The notes under the pieces were generated by a model that saw only the letters and a list, made by a program, of their open reading frames with translations, did not search any database and had not been told where the DNA came from. The position numbers and the translations under genes are program-made. Below, in pieces: positions 52,235-61,629 of a stretch of 64,000 nt of DNA (its first letter is position 1; every line of letters begins with the position of its first letter). The DNA is from an uncultured Prevotella sp. (lineage in GTDB: Bacteria; Bacteroidota; Bacteroidia; Bacteroidales; Bacteroidaceae), in assembly GCA_944320105.1 (NCBI GenBank), contig CALUGA010000006.1, positions 37,680-101,679 on the forward strand, read 5' to 3'.

Positions 52235-52648
52235 ATGAGCAAGTTTGAAAGCAGCATAAAGCAGATACCATACCCGCAGCAGGCCGTCTACGCCATGCTG
52301 AGCGACCTGGAGAACATAGAGAAAGTGCGCGACAGGCTGCCCGAGGACAAGCTGCAGGGCCTGCGTTTCGACCGCGACACCATCTCGGTGAGCGCGCCGC
52401 CGGTGGGCCAGGTGAGCCTGCGCATCGTTGAGCGCGACGAACCTAAGTGCATAAAGTTCGCCACCGAGCAGTCGCCGGTGCCTTTCAACCTGTGGATACA
52501 GGTGCTGCCTGTGACCGAAACCACCTCGAAGATGAAGCTGACCATAAAGGCCGAGCTTAACCCTTTCATCAAAGGGATGGTGCAGAAGCCCCTCACCGAG
52601 GGCGTGGAGCGCATAGCCGACGCCCTGGCAGCCATACGCTACGAGTGA
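52235..52648 (+). CDS. SRPBCC family protein
   Basis: A 137-residue protein with the helix-grip (START/Bet v1-like) fold expected to bind a hydrophobic ligand. It starts SKFESSIKQIPYPQQAVYAMLSDL, the SRPBCC opening, and ends with the long C-terminal helix MVQKPLTEGVERIADALAAI. Related genes commonly sit between pyrE and argH in Bacteroidetes, and the ligand is unknown. Its upstream region has been replaced by the 198-bp element up to 2 bases from the ATG, so expression may now depend on a promoter in the element. Confidence 0.85.
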   Translation: MSKFESSIKQIPYPQQAVYAMLSDLENIEKVRDRLPEDKLQGLRFDRDTISVSAPPVGQVSLRIVERDEPKCIKFATEQSPVPFNLWIQVLPVTETTSKMKLTIKAELNPFIKGMVQKPLTEGVERIADALAAIRYE

Positions 52649-52693
52649 CGCCGCGGCCCGGCAGCTTTTCAGAACCATAACAACCAACCAACA

Positions 52694-54034
52694 ATGGCAA
52701 ACAAACTCTGGGAAAAAGACTTTGAGGTGAACAAGGAGATAGAGCGGTTCACCGTGGGGCGCGACCGCGAGCTTGACCTCTATCTCGCCAAATACGACGT
52801 GCTGGGGAGCATGGCCCACATCACCATGCTGCAGAGCATAGGTCTGCTTGAGGCCGATGAGCTGGCCCGGCTTTTGGCCGAACTGAAAGACATCTACCGC
52901 CTGTGCGAGGATGGCAAGTTCGAGATAGAGGACGGGGTGGAGGACGTTCACTCGCAGGTGGAGCTGATGCTGACGCGCCGCTTGGGCGATGTGGGCAAGA
53001 AAATCCACAGCGGACGCTCGCGCAACGACCAGGTATTGGTGGACCTTAAGCTCTTCACGCGCCACGAGCTGGCCGAAGTGGTGGGCTTGGTAAAGGCACT
53101 CTTCGACGAGCTGCAGGCCAAGAGCGAGCAGTACAAGGGCGTGCTCATGCCCGGATACACCCACCTCCAGGTGGCCATGCCCAGCTCTTTCGGCCTCTGG
53201 TTCGGTGCCTACGCCGAGAGCCTGGCCGACGACGCGCTCTTCCTTCAGGCTGCCTACCGCATGGCCAACCGCAATCCGCTCGGCTCGGCGGCAGGCTACG
53301 GCTCGTCGTTCCCCCTCGACCGCGCCATGACCACGCGCCTGCTGGGCTTCGACACGATGGACTACAACGTGGTTTACGCGCAGATGGGGCGTGGCAAGAC
53401 CGAGCGCAACGTGGCCTTCGCCATGGCTTCGGTGGCCGGCACGCTGGCCAAGCTGGCCTTCGACGCCTGCCTCTTCAACAGCCAGAACTTCGGTTTCGTG
53501 CGCCTGCCAAAGGAGTGTACCACCGGCAGCTCCATCATGCCGCACAAGAAGAACCCCGACGTGTTTGAGCTGATACGCGCCAAGTGCAACAAGCTGCAGG
53601 CCCTGCCGCAGCAGATAACGCTCGTGATGAACAACCTGCCAACGGGCTATTTCCGCGACCTTCAGGAGATTAAGGAGGTGTTCCTGCCCGCCTTTGCCGA
53701 GCTTAAGGACTGCCTCTCGATGGCGGCATACATAATAAACCGCATGGAGGTGAACGAGCACATACTCGACAACCCGATGTACGACCCCATGTTCTCCGTG
53801 GAGGAAGTGAACCGACTGGCCGCGGCGGGCATGCCCTTCCGCGATGCCTACAAGAAGGTGGGGCTGGAGATAGAGGCCGGCACGTTTGTGCCCGACAAGC
53901 GAATAAGCCACACCCACGAGGGCAGCATAGGCAACCTGCAGAACGACAAGGTGAAGGCCATGATGGACGAGACGCTCGCCGGCTTCGGCTTTGAGCGCGT
54001 AGAAGAGGCCGAAAGGAGGCTGTTGGGATGCTGA
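52694..54034 (+). CDS. argH: Argininosuccinate lyase
   Basis: Last step of arginine synthesis: argininosuccinate to arginine and fumarate. The 446-residue fumarase-superfamily protein has SGRSRNDQVLVDLKLF, the HLQVAMPSSFG block and the signature GSSIMPHKKNPDVFE with the catalytic Ser. The next gene starts 7 bases before its stop codon. It follows the SRPBCC gene by 45 bases. Confidence 0.96.
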   Translation: MANKLWEKDFEVNKEIERFTVGRDRELDLYLAKYDVLGSMAHITMLQSIGLLEADELARLLAELKDIYRLCEDGKFEIEDGVEDVHSQVELMLTRRLGDVGKKIHSGRSRNDQVLVDLKLFTRHELAEVVGLVKALFDELQAKSEQYKGVLMPGYTHLQVAMPSSFGLWFGAYAESLADDALFLQAAYRMANRNPLGSAAGYGSSFPLDRAMTTRLLGFDTMDYNVVYAQMGRGKTERNVAFAMASVAGTLAKLAFDACLFNSQNFGFVRLPKECTTGSSIMPHKKNPDVFELIRAKCNKLQALPQQITLVMNNLPTGYFRDLQEIKEVFLPAFAELKDCLSMAAYIINRMEVNEHILDNPMYDPMFSVEEVNRLAAAGMPFRDAYKKVGLEIEAGTFVPDKRISHTHEGSIGNLQNDKVKAMMDETLAGFGFERVEEAERRLLGC

Positions 54035-54615
54035 AGACAGTCTTTGCGGCCATCGTGGCTGCCGTTGCCGCCGCGTCGCTGGTCTCGTGCAGCAAGGCCG
54101 AAGATGAGTTCAGCGACGAGCCTTGCTACTTTATCTTCGACAACTCTGTGCATCAGGACGCCACGCTTGCCTCGGCAATGTCGGCCATGACGCCCGGTGT
54201 GTTCTGCCACATATCGGAGACCAAGCGGTCGGGGGCTGCTACATTCGTGTTCAGGAACAACCAGGGGCTGTCGTCGGAGAAGCGCGCCAACGCCGTTGAC
54301 CAGCAGCGGTCGCGCCGCCTGGGCCGCCGCAACGGCATCATTGTGGGCTACGGCAACGCCGACATAACCAACCCCGTGTTTTACGCCTACGACGCCCAAT
54401 GCCCCGTGTGCTATAGCGGCACGGGTCTCGTTGACCGTTCGCTGACCATCGACAGCCGCGGGGTGGCCACCTGCGACAACTGCCACCGCACCTACGACCT
54501 TAACAACCAGGGCTTCATAATGAGCGGCGGGCAGAGCGGCGACGATGCCAGCAAGCTGACGCGCTACCACGCCACGACTTCTGGCGAGTTCGGAGTGCTT
54601 GCCGTTACCAACTGA
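54028..54615 (+). CDS. Small lipoprotein with two CxxC pairs
   Basis: A 195-residue lipoprotein: signal peptide with lipobox AASLVSC followed by SKAEDEF, an acidic pattern suggesting surface or outer-membrane placement. The C-terminal half has AQCPVCYSGTG and, 30 residues later, ATCDNCHRTYDLNNQG, two CxxC pairs spaced like a zinc ribbon or a Rieske-like fold without the His ligands of a classical Rieske cluster. I do not recognise a named family. It overlaps argH by 7 bases and ends before a strong terminator. Confidence 0.75.
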   Translation: MLKTVFAAIVAAVAAASLVSCSKAEDEFSDEPCYFIFDNSVHQDATLASAMSAMTPGVFCHISETKRSGAATFVFRNNQGLSSEKRANAVDQQRSRRLGRRNGIIVGYGNADITNPVFYAYDAQCPVCYSGTGLVDRSLTIDSRGVATCDNCHRTYDLNNQGFIMSGGQSGDDASKLTRYHATTSGEFGVLAVTN

Positions 54616-54682
54616 TTTGGGATTCTTTTTTGAGGGTAGGCTCAAGTAGACCGTAAGGTTGCTTGGCACGTAACAGGATATC

Positions 54683-54735
54683 AAGGCAAGCGGCCTGCAG
54701 CGCATCGATGGCGTTGCAGGCCGCTTGCCTTTTGT
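54683..54735 (+). terminator. Strong hairpin terminator between convergent genes
   Basis: AAGGCAAGCGGCCTGCA (54683-54699) pairs perfectly with TGCAGGCCGCTTGCCTT (54715-54731), followed by TTTTG and a later T-run. It ends the pyrE/argH side and abuts the stop of the minus-strand DUF4834 gene. Confidence 0.88.
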
Positions 54736-55043
54736 CATTTTTCTTCTTCGTAGTCAACGTATTCGCCCTCATCGTCGGCAAATATGCGGCGGTTGGCCGT
54801 GGCGTGGTCGCGCGTGTCGATGATGGTCTCGCCCGTGGCGGTCTGCGCGGAGCGGCGGGCAGAGCCTGCCCCCGTGCGGTTGTGGCCTTGGCGGCTGCCT
54901 TGGCTGCCTGCCGCCCCGGTGGCCTTGCGCGCGGCGGAGCGGAAGAAGCCTATGCCCTTGCGTAGCAGCAGCAGGCCCACGCTTACGCCCACCAGCAGTG
55001 CGGCGAGGAAGAAGAAGAGGATGATGGCGAGGAAGTGGAACAT
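54735..55043 (-). CDS. DUF4834-like small membrane protein
   Basis: A 102-residue protein: one N-terminal transmembrane segment (FLAIILFFFLAALLVGVSVGLLLL split by short loops), then a Gly/Ser/Arg-rich linker and an acidic end (DDEGEYVDYEEEK). Proteins of this shape, annotated DUF4834, follow pssA in many Bacteroidetes. The function is unknown; association with phospholipid synthesis is only by position, 16 bases after the pssA stop. Confidence 0.75.
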   Translation of the reverse strand: MFHFLAIILFFFLAALLVGVSVGLLLLRKGIGFFRSAARKATGAAGSQGSRQGHNRTGAGSARRSAQTATGETIIDTRDHATANRRIFADDEGEYVDYEEEK

Positions 55044-55059
55044 GGGCAGGCCCTCCGCT

Positions 55060-55770
55060 TTATGCCTTGCGGCGTTGTGTGAGGACAGACAGGAGCATGT
55101 ACCACGCTATGGCCACGGCCACGCCAACCGCCCCGAGCAGCAGGATGATGACCGCCGATGAGGCTATGAAGGCATACTTCACCTCGTTGCCGCGCCAACC
55201 CCACGACTTGAACTTGAGGGCGAACATGGGTATCTCGGCCACGAGCAGCCAGCTGCTGACGAGCACCAGGGCCACCACGGCCAGCGCGCCCCATACGGAT
55301 GAGGCCAGCCAGTCGCCCGCGCCAACGATGAGCGAGGCCCAGAAGAGGGTGTTGGCAGGCGTGGGCAGGCCTATGAACGAGGTGGCCTGCCGCTCGTCGA
55401 GGTTGAACTTGGCCAGCCTGAGGGCCGAGAAGGCAGCCATGATGAAGGCTGCGTAGGGCAGCACACCGGCCACGGCGCCCCACGATTCGGGCCACGAGGC
55501 GGTGGAGAGCAGCGTGAAAGCCATGGCCGAAGGGGCCACGCCGAAAGTAACGTCGTCGGCCAGGGAGTCAAGCTCCTTGCCTATTGGCGACGATACGCCG
55601 AGCAGGCGGGCGGTCATGCCGTCGAAGAAGTCGAACACTGCGCCGAGCACTATGAAGAGGAATGCCGCCTGGTAGAATCCGCCGAAGGCGAAGTAGGTGG
55701 CCACGCAGCCGCATACGAGGTTGCAGCAGGTGATGGCGTTGGGTATGTTGCGTGTAAGTATGTTTGCCAT
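55060..55770 (-). CDS. pssA: CDP-diacylglycerol-serine O-phosphatidyltransferase
   Basis: Makes phosphatidylserine from CDP-diacylglycerol and serine in the inner membrane. The 236-residue protein has about seven membrane segments and the CDP-alcohol phosphatidyltransferase motif DGMTARLLG followed by GKELDSLADD. The minus-strand promoter box lies at 55814-55821. psd lies upstream on the same strand, separated by about 420 bases that include repeat copy 5; together they give phosphatidylethanolamine, the donor for the transferase-like enzyme at 11336. Confidence 0.95.
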   Translation of the reverse strand: MANILTRNIPNAITCCNLVCGCVATYFAFGGFYQAAFLFIVLGAVFDFFDGMTARLLGVSSPIGKELDSLADDVTFGVAPSAMAFTLLSTASWPESWGAVAGVLPYAAFIMAAFSALRLAKFNLDERQATSFIGLPTPANTLFWASLIVGAGDWLASSVWGALAVVALVLVSSWLLVAEIPMFALKFKSWGWRGNEVKYAFIASSAVIILLLGAVGVAVAIAWYMLLSVLTQRRKA

Positions 55771-55813
55771 TTTCAGTTAGCCTTTATGTTGCGCGTTATG
55801 TTTGTATTCAGCG

Positions 55814-55821
55814 CAAAGGTA
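55814..55821 (-). promoter_or_regulatory. -7 box of pssA
   Basis: TACCTTTG on the minus strand, 43 bases before the pssA ATG, so pssA need not depend on the psd promoter. Confidence 0.6.
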
Positions 55822-56076
55822 GGGCTTTTATTCCAATTGTGCAAGCTCGCGGAGCTTATTTTTGCCGTGCGGGGCGCCGTCGGTGCGCTGCGGGTCGGGC
55901 GTGTGGCGGCCCATGGTGCAGGCAGGTGGCAGTGGTGCGGGTGTGCGGCGTTTCTGCCCGGGCTTGCTTGCGGGGCGGTTGAGGTTGCGGGTGGGGCAGG
56001 GCGCGGCGCGGGTTTGTGTAATGTTTTTTCGCAGTTGTGCCTTCGTAGTGCAACTATCTGTGCCTCAGTGAGTTGT

Positions 56077-56160
56077 GAAACGTGCCGTTTGACGTTGCGA
56101 AACGGCCTGTTTCACCATGCAAAACGGGCTGTTTCGCACTGCGAAACAGCCCGTTTTGCA
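56077..56160. repeat. 22-bp palindromic-module array, copy 5
   Basis: Modules at 56077, 56099, 56121 and 56143, an exact 22-base period: GAAACGTGCCGTTT, GAAACGGCCTGTTT, AAAACGGGCTGTTT, GAAACAGCCCGTTT. The last two form a perfect 21-bp hairpin (56118-56138 with 56140-56160) with a single-base loop. It lies between pssA and psd. The remaining gene-free bases 55822-56076 show nothing I can support. Confidence 0.92.
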
Positions 56161-56187
56161 ATCCAAGCCCTTTGGGTTGGCGTTGCG

Positions 56188-56904
56188 TCAAGCCTTATTG
56201 TCGGTATTTTTCTTGTCCTTCAGGCGCGCTATCACGGTAAGGTCGCCCGTGGTGGCCTGCCCCATCTTCACGCACACCTCGGTGCCTAAGGGCAGGAAAA
56301 CGTCAACCCTCGACCCCAGCTTAATGAAGCCCAGGTGCTCGTCGATGTAGCATTCCTCGCCCTCCTTGGCGTAGGTCACTATGCGGCGCGCCATTGCCCC
56401 GGCTATCTGCCGGCAGAGGATGTCCTCGCCTTCGGGCGTGGTTATCATCACGTCGGCGCGTTCGTTCTCCTCGCTGGCCTTGGGCAGCCACGCCTTGTGG
56501 TAGTTGCCGTCCTGGTGGCGCACGAACTTCACCTTGCCGTCCACGGGGAACCAGTTGGCGTGTACGTTGAAGAGGCTCATGAATATCGACACCATGAGCC
56601 TGCGGTCGTGGAAGTATTCGTTCTCCTCCACCTCTTCTATCACCACCACCTTGCCGTCGGCCGGTGCCACAACTGTGCGCTCCGTCTCGCCGTTGAAGTA
56701 GCGTATGGGGCAGCGGTAGAAGTTGAGCACTATGGCCCACGCCGCCCCGAGGACGATGACGAACGACCAGAAAGGTATCTTGGAGTCTACATAGTGCCAC
56801 AGCACGGCGGCCACCGCCACGATGGCCGCCATGCTGTAGATGAGCGTGTCGTTGCCTTCGCGGTGTATCCTGATTTTCTTCAGTTTCCTAATCCTTCTTC
56901 CCAT
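56188..56904 (-). CDS. psd: Phosphatidylserine decarboxylase proenzyme
   Basis: Converts phosphatidylserine to phosphatidylethanolamine; self-cleavage makes the pyruvoyl group. The 238-residue protein is of the short PSD-A-like type, with two N-terminal membrane segments, [33 protein letters not shown] and the self-cleavage site in [13 protein letters not shown] (LGS). The ATG at 56904 is chosen; the frame to 57087 overlaps the promoter. The promoter at 57000-57031 is back-to-back with that of dnaE. Confidence 0.95.
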   Translation of the reverse strand: MGRRIRKLKKIRIHREGNDTLIYSMAAIVAVAAVLWHYVDSKIPFWSFVIVLGAAWAIVLNFYRCPIRYFNGETERTVVAPADGKVVVIEEVEENEYFHDRRLMVSIFMSLFNVHANWFPVDGKVKFVRHQDGNYHKAWLPKASEENERADVMITTPEGEDILCRQIAGAMARRIVTYAKEGEECYIDEHLGFIKLGSRVDVFLPLGTEVCVKMGQATTGDLTVIARLKDKKNTDNKA

Positions 56905-56999
56905 GGAGTCCTTCCGATTGTCTTGTTTTCCTTCAGGGGTCGTTGCCGCCCGGCGGGAGGCCTCCGGCGGCCCGTTTGCCGTATACGGCTTTGTAGCTG

Positions 57000-57031
57000 C
57001 AAAGGTAAGGCTTTTTCGCTTATCTGGCAAA
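57000..57031 (-). promoter_or_regulatory. Promoter of psd
   Basis: On the minus strand TACCTTTG (57007 to 57000) and TTTG (57031 to 57028) with 20 bases between. Confidence 0.7.
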
Positions 57032-57047
57032 TTTTTTGCCCCATTCT

Positions 57048-57079
57048 TTTGGCCGTCTCGGGGATTAGGCGTAACTTTG
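57048..57079 (+). promoter_or_regulatory. Promoter of dnaE
   Basis: TTTG at 57048-57051 and TAACTTTG at 57072-57079 with 20 bases between; the ATG is 30 bases further. Confidence 0.75.
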
Positions 57080-57108
57080 AGCCACAAAACAGCACCTTAC
57101 AGTTACAG

Positions 57109-60100
57109 ATGCAGGATTTCGTTCACCTTCACGTACATACGTATTATTCGATACTCGACGGGCAGTCGAGCATACAGAAACTCGTAGACAAGGCCGTGGC
57201 CGACGGCATGCGCGGCATGGCCATAACCGACCACGGCGACATGTTTGGCATAAAGGAGTTCTGGGACTGCTGCCAGGCCGTTAACTCCAAGCGCAAGAAG
57301 GAGGGCCTGGAGCCTTTCAAGCCCATCCTCGGGTGCGAGATGTACGTGGCGCACCACCGAAAGGAAGACCGCGCGGGCAAGGAAGACCGCAGCGGCTACC
57401 ACCTCATAGTGCTGGCAAAGAACTACCAGGGCTACAAGAACCTTATAAAGCTCGTGTCGAACTCGTGGACCGACGGCTTCTATATGCGCCCGCGCACCGA
57501 CCGGGCCGACCTTGAGCGCCATCACGAAGGGCTGATAGTGTGCTCGGCCTGCATCGCCGGCGAGGTGCCGGCCAAGATCCTCAAGGGCGACATCGACGGG
57601 GCGCGCGAGGCCGTGGAGTGGTACCGCCGCGTGTTCGGCGACGACTATTACCTGGAGCTGCAGCGCCACGAGGTGAAGGACCCCACCATACGCGCCAACC
57701 GCGAGACGTTCCCCCTGCAGCAGCAGGCCAACAAGGTGCTCATTGAGCTGGCCCGCGAGTACGGCATAAAGCTCGTGTGTACCAACGACGCACACTTCGT
57801 TGACCAGGAGAACGCCGAGGCCCACGACCACCTGCTCTGCCTCTCAACGGGCAAGGACCTCGACGACCCCACCCGCATGCTGTACTCAAAGCAGGAGTGG
57901 TTCAAGACCCGCGCCGAGATGAACGAGGTGTTCGCCGACGTGCCCGAGGCCCTGGCCAACACCGCCGAGGTGCTTGACAAGGTGGAGTTCTACAGCATCG
58001 AGCACGCCCCCATCATGCCTTTCTTCCCCATACCCGAGGACTTCGGCACCGAGGAGCAGTGGCGCGAGAGGTTCACCGAGGAGCAGCTCTTTGCCGAATT
58101 TACCAGCGACGAGAACGGACAGAACCCCTTGCCGCGCGAGGAAGGCGAGAAAAAGATAGAGAAGCTGGGCGGATACGACAAGCTATACCGCATAAAGTTC
58201 GAGGCCGACTACCTCGGCAAGCTGGCCTACGAGGGCGCGCGCAAGCTCTACGGCGACCCGTTGCCGCAGGAGGTTGACGAACGGGTGCGCTTCGAGCTGC
58301 ACATAATGAAGACCATGGGCTTCCCCGGCTACTTCCTCATAGTGCAGGACTTCATCAATTCCGCGCGCGACCAGCTCGGCGTTATGGTAGGCCCGGGCCG
58401 TGGCTCGGCCGCCGGCTCGGTGGTGGCCTACTGCCTCGGCATAACCAAGATAGACCCCATAAAGTACGACCTGCTGTTCGAGCGATTCCTCAACCCCGAC
58501 CGAATATCGTTGCCCGATATCGACACCGACTTCGACGACGATGGCCGGGGCAGGGTGCTCGAGTGGGTGGAGGACAAGTACGGCCACGACAACTGCGCCC
58601 ACATCATAACCTACGGCACCATGGCCACCAAGAACTCCATAAAGGACGTGGCCCGAGTGGAGAAGCTGCCGCTGGAGCAAGCCAACTTCCTGTGCAAGCA
58701 GATACCCGACAAACTGCCCGACGGCCTGAAGATGAACCTCACCAACGCCATAAAGTGCGTGCCAGAGCTGCGCGACGCCGAGGCCAGCACCGACCCGCGC
58801 CTGCACAACACCATCGAGTACGCAAAGATGCTTGAAGGCACCGTGCGCGGCACGGGCATCCACGCCTGCGGCTTCATCATCTGCCGCGATGCCATCAGCG
58901 ACTGGGTGCCGGTGTCGGTGGCGGAGGACAAGGCCGACCCCGGCCACAAGCTCAGGTGCACCCAGTACGACGGCCATGTCATCGAGTCGACCGGCCTCAT
59001 CAAGATGGACTTCCTCGGCCTCAAGACCCTGTCGATACTCAAGGAAGCCGTGGAGAACGTGAGGCTCACCACCGGCAAGGTGATCGACCTCGACACCATA
59101 CCCATCGACGACCCGCTCACCTACCAGCTCTACTGCGAGGGGCGCACCATAGGCACGTTCCAGTTCGAGTCTACCGGCATGCAGCGCTACCTCAGGGAGC
59201 TGCACCCCTCCGTGTTCGAAGACCTCATAGCCATGAACGCCCTCTACCGCCCGGGCCCCATGGACTACATCCCCTCGTTCATAGCGCGCAAGAACGGGAA
59301 GGAAGAAATAAAGTACGACATCCCCTGCATGGAGAAGTATCTCAAGGACACTTACGGCATAACGGTCTACCAGGAGCAGGTGATGCTCCTCTCGCGGCAG
59401 CTGGCCAACTTCACCCGCGGCGAGAGCGACGCCCTGCGCAAGGCCATGGGAAAGAAGAAGAAGGCCATAGTTGACCAGATGAAGCCCAAGTTCATCGAGG
59501 GCGGGAAGGCCAACGGACACGACCCGAAGGTGCTCGAAAAGATATGGTCCGACTGGGAGAAGTTCGCCTCTTACGCCTTCAACAAGAGCCACGCCACCTG
59601 TTACTCGTGGGTGGCATACCAAACCGCCTACCTCAAGGCGCACCACCCGGCTGAGTACATGGCCGCCGTGATGAGCCGAAACCTCGACAACATAACCGAA
59701 ATAACCAAGCTCATGGACGAGTGCAGGGCCATGGGCGTGCCTACGCTCGGCCCCGACGTGAACGAGAGCCGGCAGAAGTTCAGCGCCAACAAGAAGGGCG
59801 AGATACGCTTCGGCATAAGCGCCATCAAGGGCGTGGGCGGCGCGGCGGCCGACGCCATCATAGCCGAGAGGGAGAAGAACGGGCCTTACAAGGACGTGTT
59901 CGACTTCATACAGCGCGTCAACCTGGGCGCGGTCAACCGCAAGGGCGTGGAGTCGCTCGTGCTCAGCGGCGCCTTCGACAGCTTCAAGGCCATGAAGCGC
60001 GAGGACTTCTTTGCCAAGAACGCCAAGGGCGAGGCTTTCATCGACACGCTCGTGCGCTACGGCCAGACATACCAGATGGAGCAGTCGCAGATGCGCAACT

Positions 60101-60816
60101 CGCTCTTCGGCGGCGACAACGAGGTGGAGATAGCCACCCCGCCCATAATAAAAGGTGACCGGTGGAGCGACATCGAGCGCCTGAACCGCGAGCGCGACCT
60201 CGTGGGCATCTACCTCTCGGCCCACCCGCTCGACGAGTACCGCATAGTGCTCGACAACCTCTGCAACACCCGTTGTGCCGAATTGGCAGACGTGCAGGCC
60301 CTCGCCGGGCGCGAGGCAGTGGCCATAGGGGGCATCGTAACGGGCATAAAGTCGAAGTTCACAAAGACCGGGAAGCCCTGCGGCTTCGTCACCATCGAGG
60401 ACTTCGAGGGCAGCGGCGAGCTGGCCATGTTTGGCGAGGAGTGGGGCCGTTGGAGCGGAATGTTCAAGGAGGGGTGCGCCGTCTACATCAACGCCAAGTG
60501 CCAGCAGCGCTTCCGCGACAGCAAGTTCTACGACTTGAAGGTGCAGAGGATAGAGTACTTGCAAACCGTTAAGGACAAGGCCATAGACCGCATCACCATA
60601 TCGATGCTGGCCGACGGCCTCACCTCGCAGGTGGTTGACGAGCTTAACGCCATAATCTGCGACAACCCGGGCAGCACGAAGCTCTTCTTCCAGCTGCACG
60701 ACGCAAATGGCAAGAACCACGTGCTGCTGCGCAGCCGCAGCCGCTCGGTTGACGTAAAGCAGGGCCTGATAGACTTCATCGAGCAGACGCCCGCCCTCGA
60801 CTACAAGATAAACTGA
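57109..60816 (+). CDS. dnaE: DNA polymerase III alpha subunit
   Basis: Replicative polymerase, 1235 residues. The N-terminal PHP domain starts FVHLHVHTYYSILDG with its His metal ligands and has AITDHGDMFG. The palm holds VGPGRGSAAGSVVAYCLG and the catalytic acidic motif LPDIDTDFDDDGRG. RPGPMDYIPSFIARK and YAFNKSHATCYSWVAY mark the fingers, and an OB-fold (AIGGIVTGIKSKF) lies near residues 1060-1140. The ATG at 57109 lies 30 bases after a good promoter; the frame open to 56335 overlaps psd and is rejected. No intein or insertion is visible. Confidence 0.97.
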   Translation: MQDFVHLHVHTYYSILDGQSSIQKLVDKAVADGMRGMAITDHGDMFGIKEFWDCCQAVNSKRKKEGLEPFKPILGCEMYVAHHRKEDRAGKEDRSGYHLIVLAKNYQGYKNLIKLVSNSWTDGFYMRPRTDRADLERHHEGLIVCSACIAGEVPAKILKGDIDGAREAVEWYRRVFGDDYYLELQRHEVKDPTIRANRETFPLQQQANKVLIELAREYGIKLVCTNDAHFVDQENAEAHDHLLCLSTGKDLDDPTRMLYSKQEWFKTRAEMNEVFADVPEALANTAEVLDKVEFYSIEHAPIMPFFPIPEDFGTEEQWRERFTEEQLFAEFTSDENGQNPLPREEGEKKIEKLGGYDKLYRIKFEADYLGKLAYEGARKLYGDPLPQEVDERVRFELHIMKTMGFPGYFLIVQDFINSARDQLGVMVGPGRGSAAGSVVAYCLGITKIDPIKYDLLFERFLNPDRISLPDIDTDFDDDGRGRVLEWVEDKYGHDNCAHIITYGTMATKNSIKDVARVEKLPLEQANFLCKQIPDKLPDGLKMNLTNAIKCVPELRDAEASTDPRLHNTIEYAKMLEGTVRGTGIHACGFIICRDAISDWVPVSVAEDKADPGHKLRCTQYDGHVIESTGLIKMDFLGLKTLSILKEAVENVRLTTGKVIDLDTIPIDDPLTYQLYCEGRTIGTFQFESTGMQRYLRELHPSVFEDLIAMNALYRPGPMDYIPSFIARKNGKEEIKYDIPCMEKYLKDTYGITVYQEQVMLLSRQLANFTRGESDALRKAMGKKKKAIVDQMKPKFIEGGKANGHDPKVLEKIWSDWEKFASYAFNKSHATCYSWVAYQTAYLKAHHPAEYMAAVMSRNLDNITEITKLMDECRAMGVPTLGPDVNESRQKFSANKKGEIRFGISAIKGVGGAAADAIIAEREKNGPYKDVFDFIQRVNLGAVNRKGVESLVLSGAFDSFKAMKREDFFAKNAKGEAFIDTLVRYGQTYQMEQSQMRNSLFGGDNEVEIATPPIIKGDRWSDIERLNRERDLVGIYLSAHPLDEYRIVLDNLCNTRCAELADVQALAGREAVAIGGIVTGIKSKFTKTGKPCGFVTIEDFEGSGELAMFGEEWGRWSGMFKEGCAVYINAKCQQRFRDSKFYDLKVQRIEYLQTVKDKAIDRITISMLADGLTSQVVDELNAIICDNPGSTKLFFQLHDANGKNHVLLRSRSRSVDVKQGLIDFIEQTPALDYKIN

Positions 60817-60915
60817 CGGCCGCCGAGCCGTCGGGCGCGGATTTCTGGCACGCATTTTGCCGCATGGATGCCATCTGGCGATACGTAAACATTAACCCAA
60901 TAAAATATTCAGACA

Positions 60916-61230
60916 ATGGAAGTAAAGATCACAAACGAGAATTTTGAGTCGCTCAAGAGCGCCGACCTGCCCCTGGTAGTAGACTTCTGGGCAACGTGGT
61001 GCGGCCCCTGCCGCATGATAGCCCCCATCGTAGAGGAGCTGGCCAAGGAGTACGACGGCCGCCTGAACGTGGGCAAGTGCGACGTGGAGGAGTGCGAGGA
61101 CATCGCCGCCGAGTACGGCATACGCAACATACCCACGCTGCTCTTCTTCAAGGGAGGCGAGGTTGTAGACAAGCTCGTGGGCGCCGTCTCGAAGCAGAAG
61201 CTCGACGAGAAGTTCCAGTCTTTGCTCTGA
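60916..61230 (+). CDS. trxA: Thioredoxin
   Basis: A 104-residue cytosolic thioredoxin. The active site is VVDFWATWCGPCRMIAPIV and the cis-proline lies in IRNIPTLLFFKGGEVVDKLVG. It is 99 bases after dnaE, the usual order in Bacteroidetes, and is followed by a small acidic protein gene after 6 bases. Confidence 0.97.
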   Translation: MEVKITNENFESLKSADLPLVVDFWATWCGPCRMIAPIVEELAKEYDGRLNVGKCDVEECEDIAAEYGIRNIPTLLFFKGGEVVDKLVGAVSKQKLDEKFQSLL

Positions 61231-61236
61231 TGGGCC

Positions 61237-61569
61237 ATGGCAGACTTTGAGGAGGAGCTGAGGCTCGACGAAGAAGAGAACGCCCGCGAGGTGGAATACA
61301 TACGCGACGTGCTGCCCGCCGACCTCAAGGAGAAGTTTGGCGAGGCCGACCTGCGCTACATGATGGACACCATCGTGGACTATTACTTCGAGAGCGGAGT
61401 GCTTGAGGCCGATGCCGACGACGAGGGTTTCGTGGACATCGACCTGCAGAAGGTGGCCGACTACGTGTGCGCCAAGGCATCCGAAGAGGGCAGGGGCGAC
61501 TTCGACCCCGACGAGGTGTTCTTCGTGGTGCAGGCCGACATGGATTTCCAGGAGCAGAACCTCGACTGA
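61237..61569 (+). CDS. Small acidic protein of unknown function
   Basis: A 110-residue, strongly acidic, probably helical protein (MADFEEELRLDEEENAREVE at the start, VLPADLKEKFGEADLRYMMD next). Similar proteins follow trx in other Bacteroidales, but no function is known to me. No signal peptide, metal motif or membrane segment is visible. It is close enough to trxA (6 bases) to be co-transcribed and is followed by a strong terminator. Confidence 0.75.
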   Translation: MADFEEELRLDEEENAREVEYIRDVLPADLKEKFGEADLRYMMDTIVDYYFESGVLEADADDEGFVDIDLQKVADYVCAKASEEGRGDFDPDEVFFVVQADMDFQEQNLD

Positions 61570-61629
61570 CGGGGCCTCGTGCCTGCAGCCGCGCCAGTTT
61601 TCCCCAACGGCCTTGCGCCGGCCCGAAAG

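Noticed and set aside
56077-56160. Repeat arrays with fixed period that might be CRISPR
   Set aside because: The period is only 22 bases, there are no unique spacers, the modules themselves are palindromic and no cas genes are present.
58183-60855. An 890-codon minus-strand frame opposite dnaE
   Set aside because: Antisense shadow of dnaE; composition artefact.
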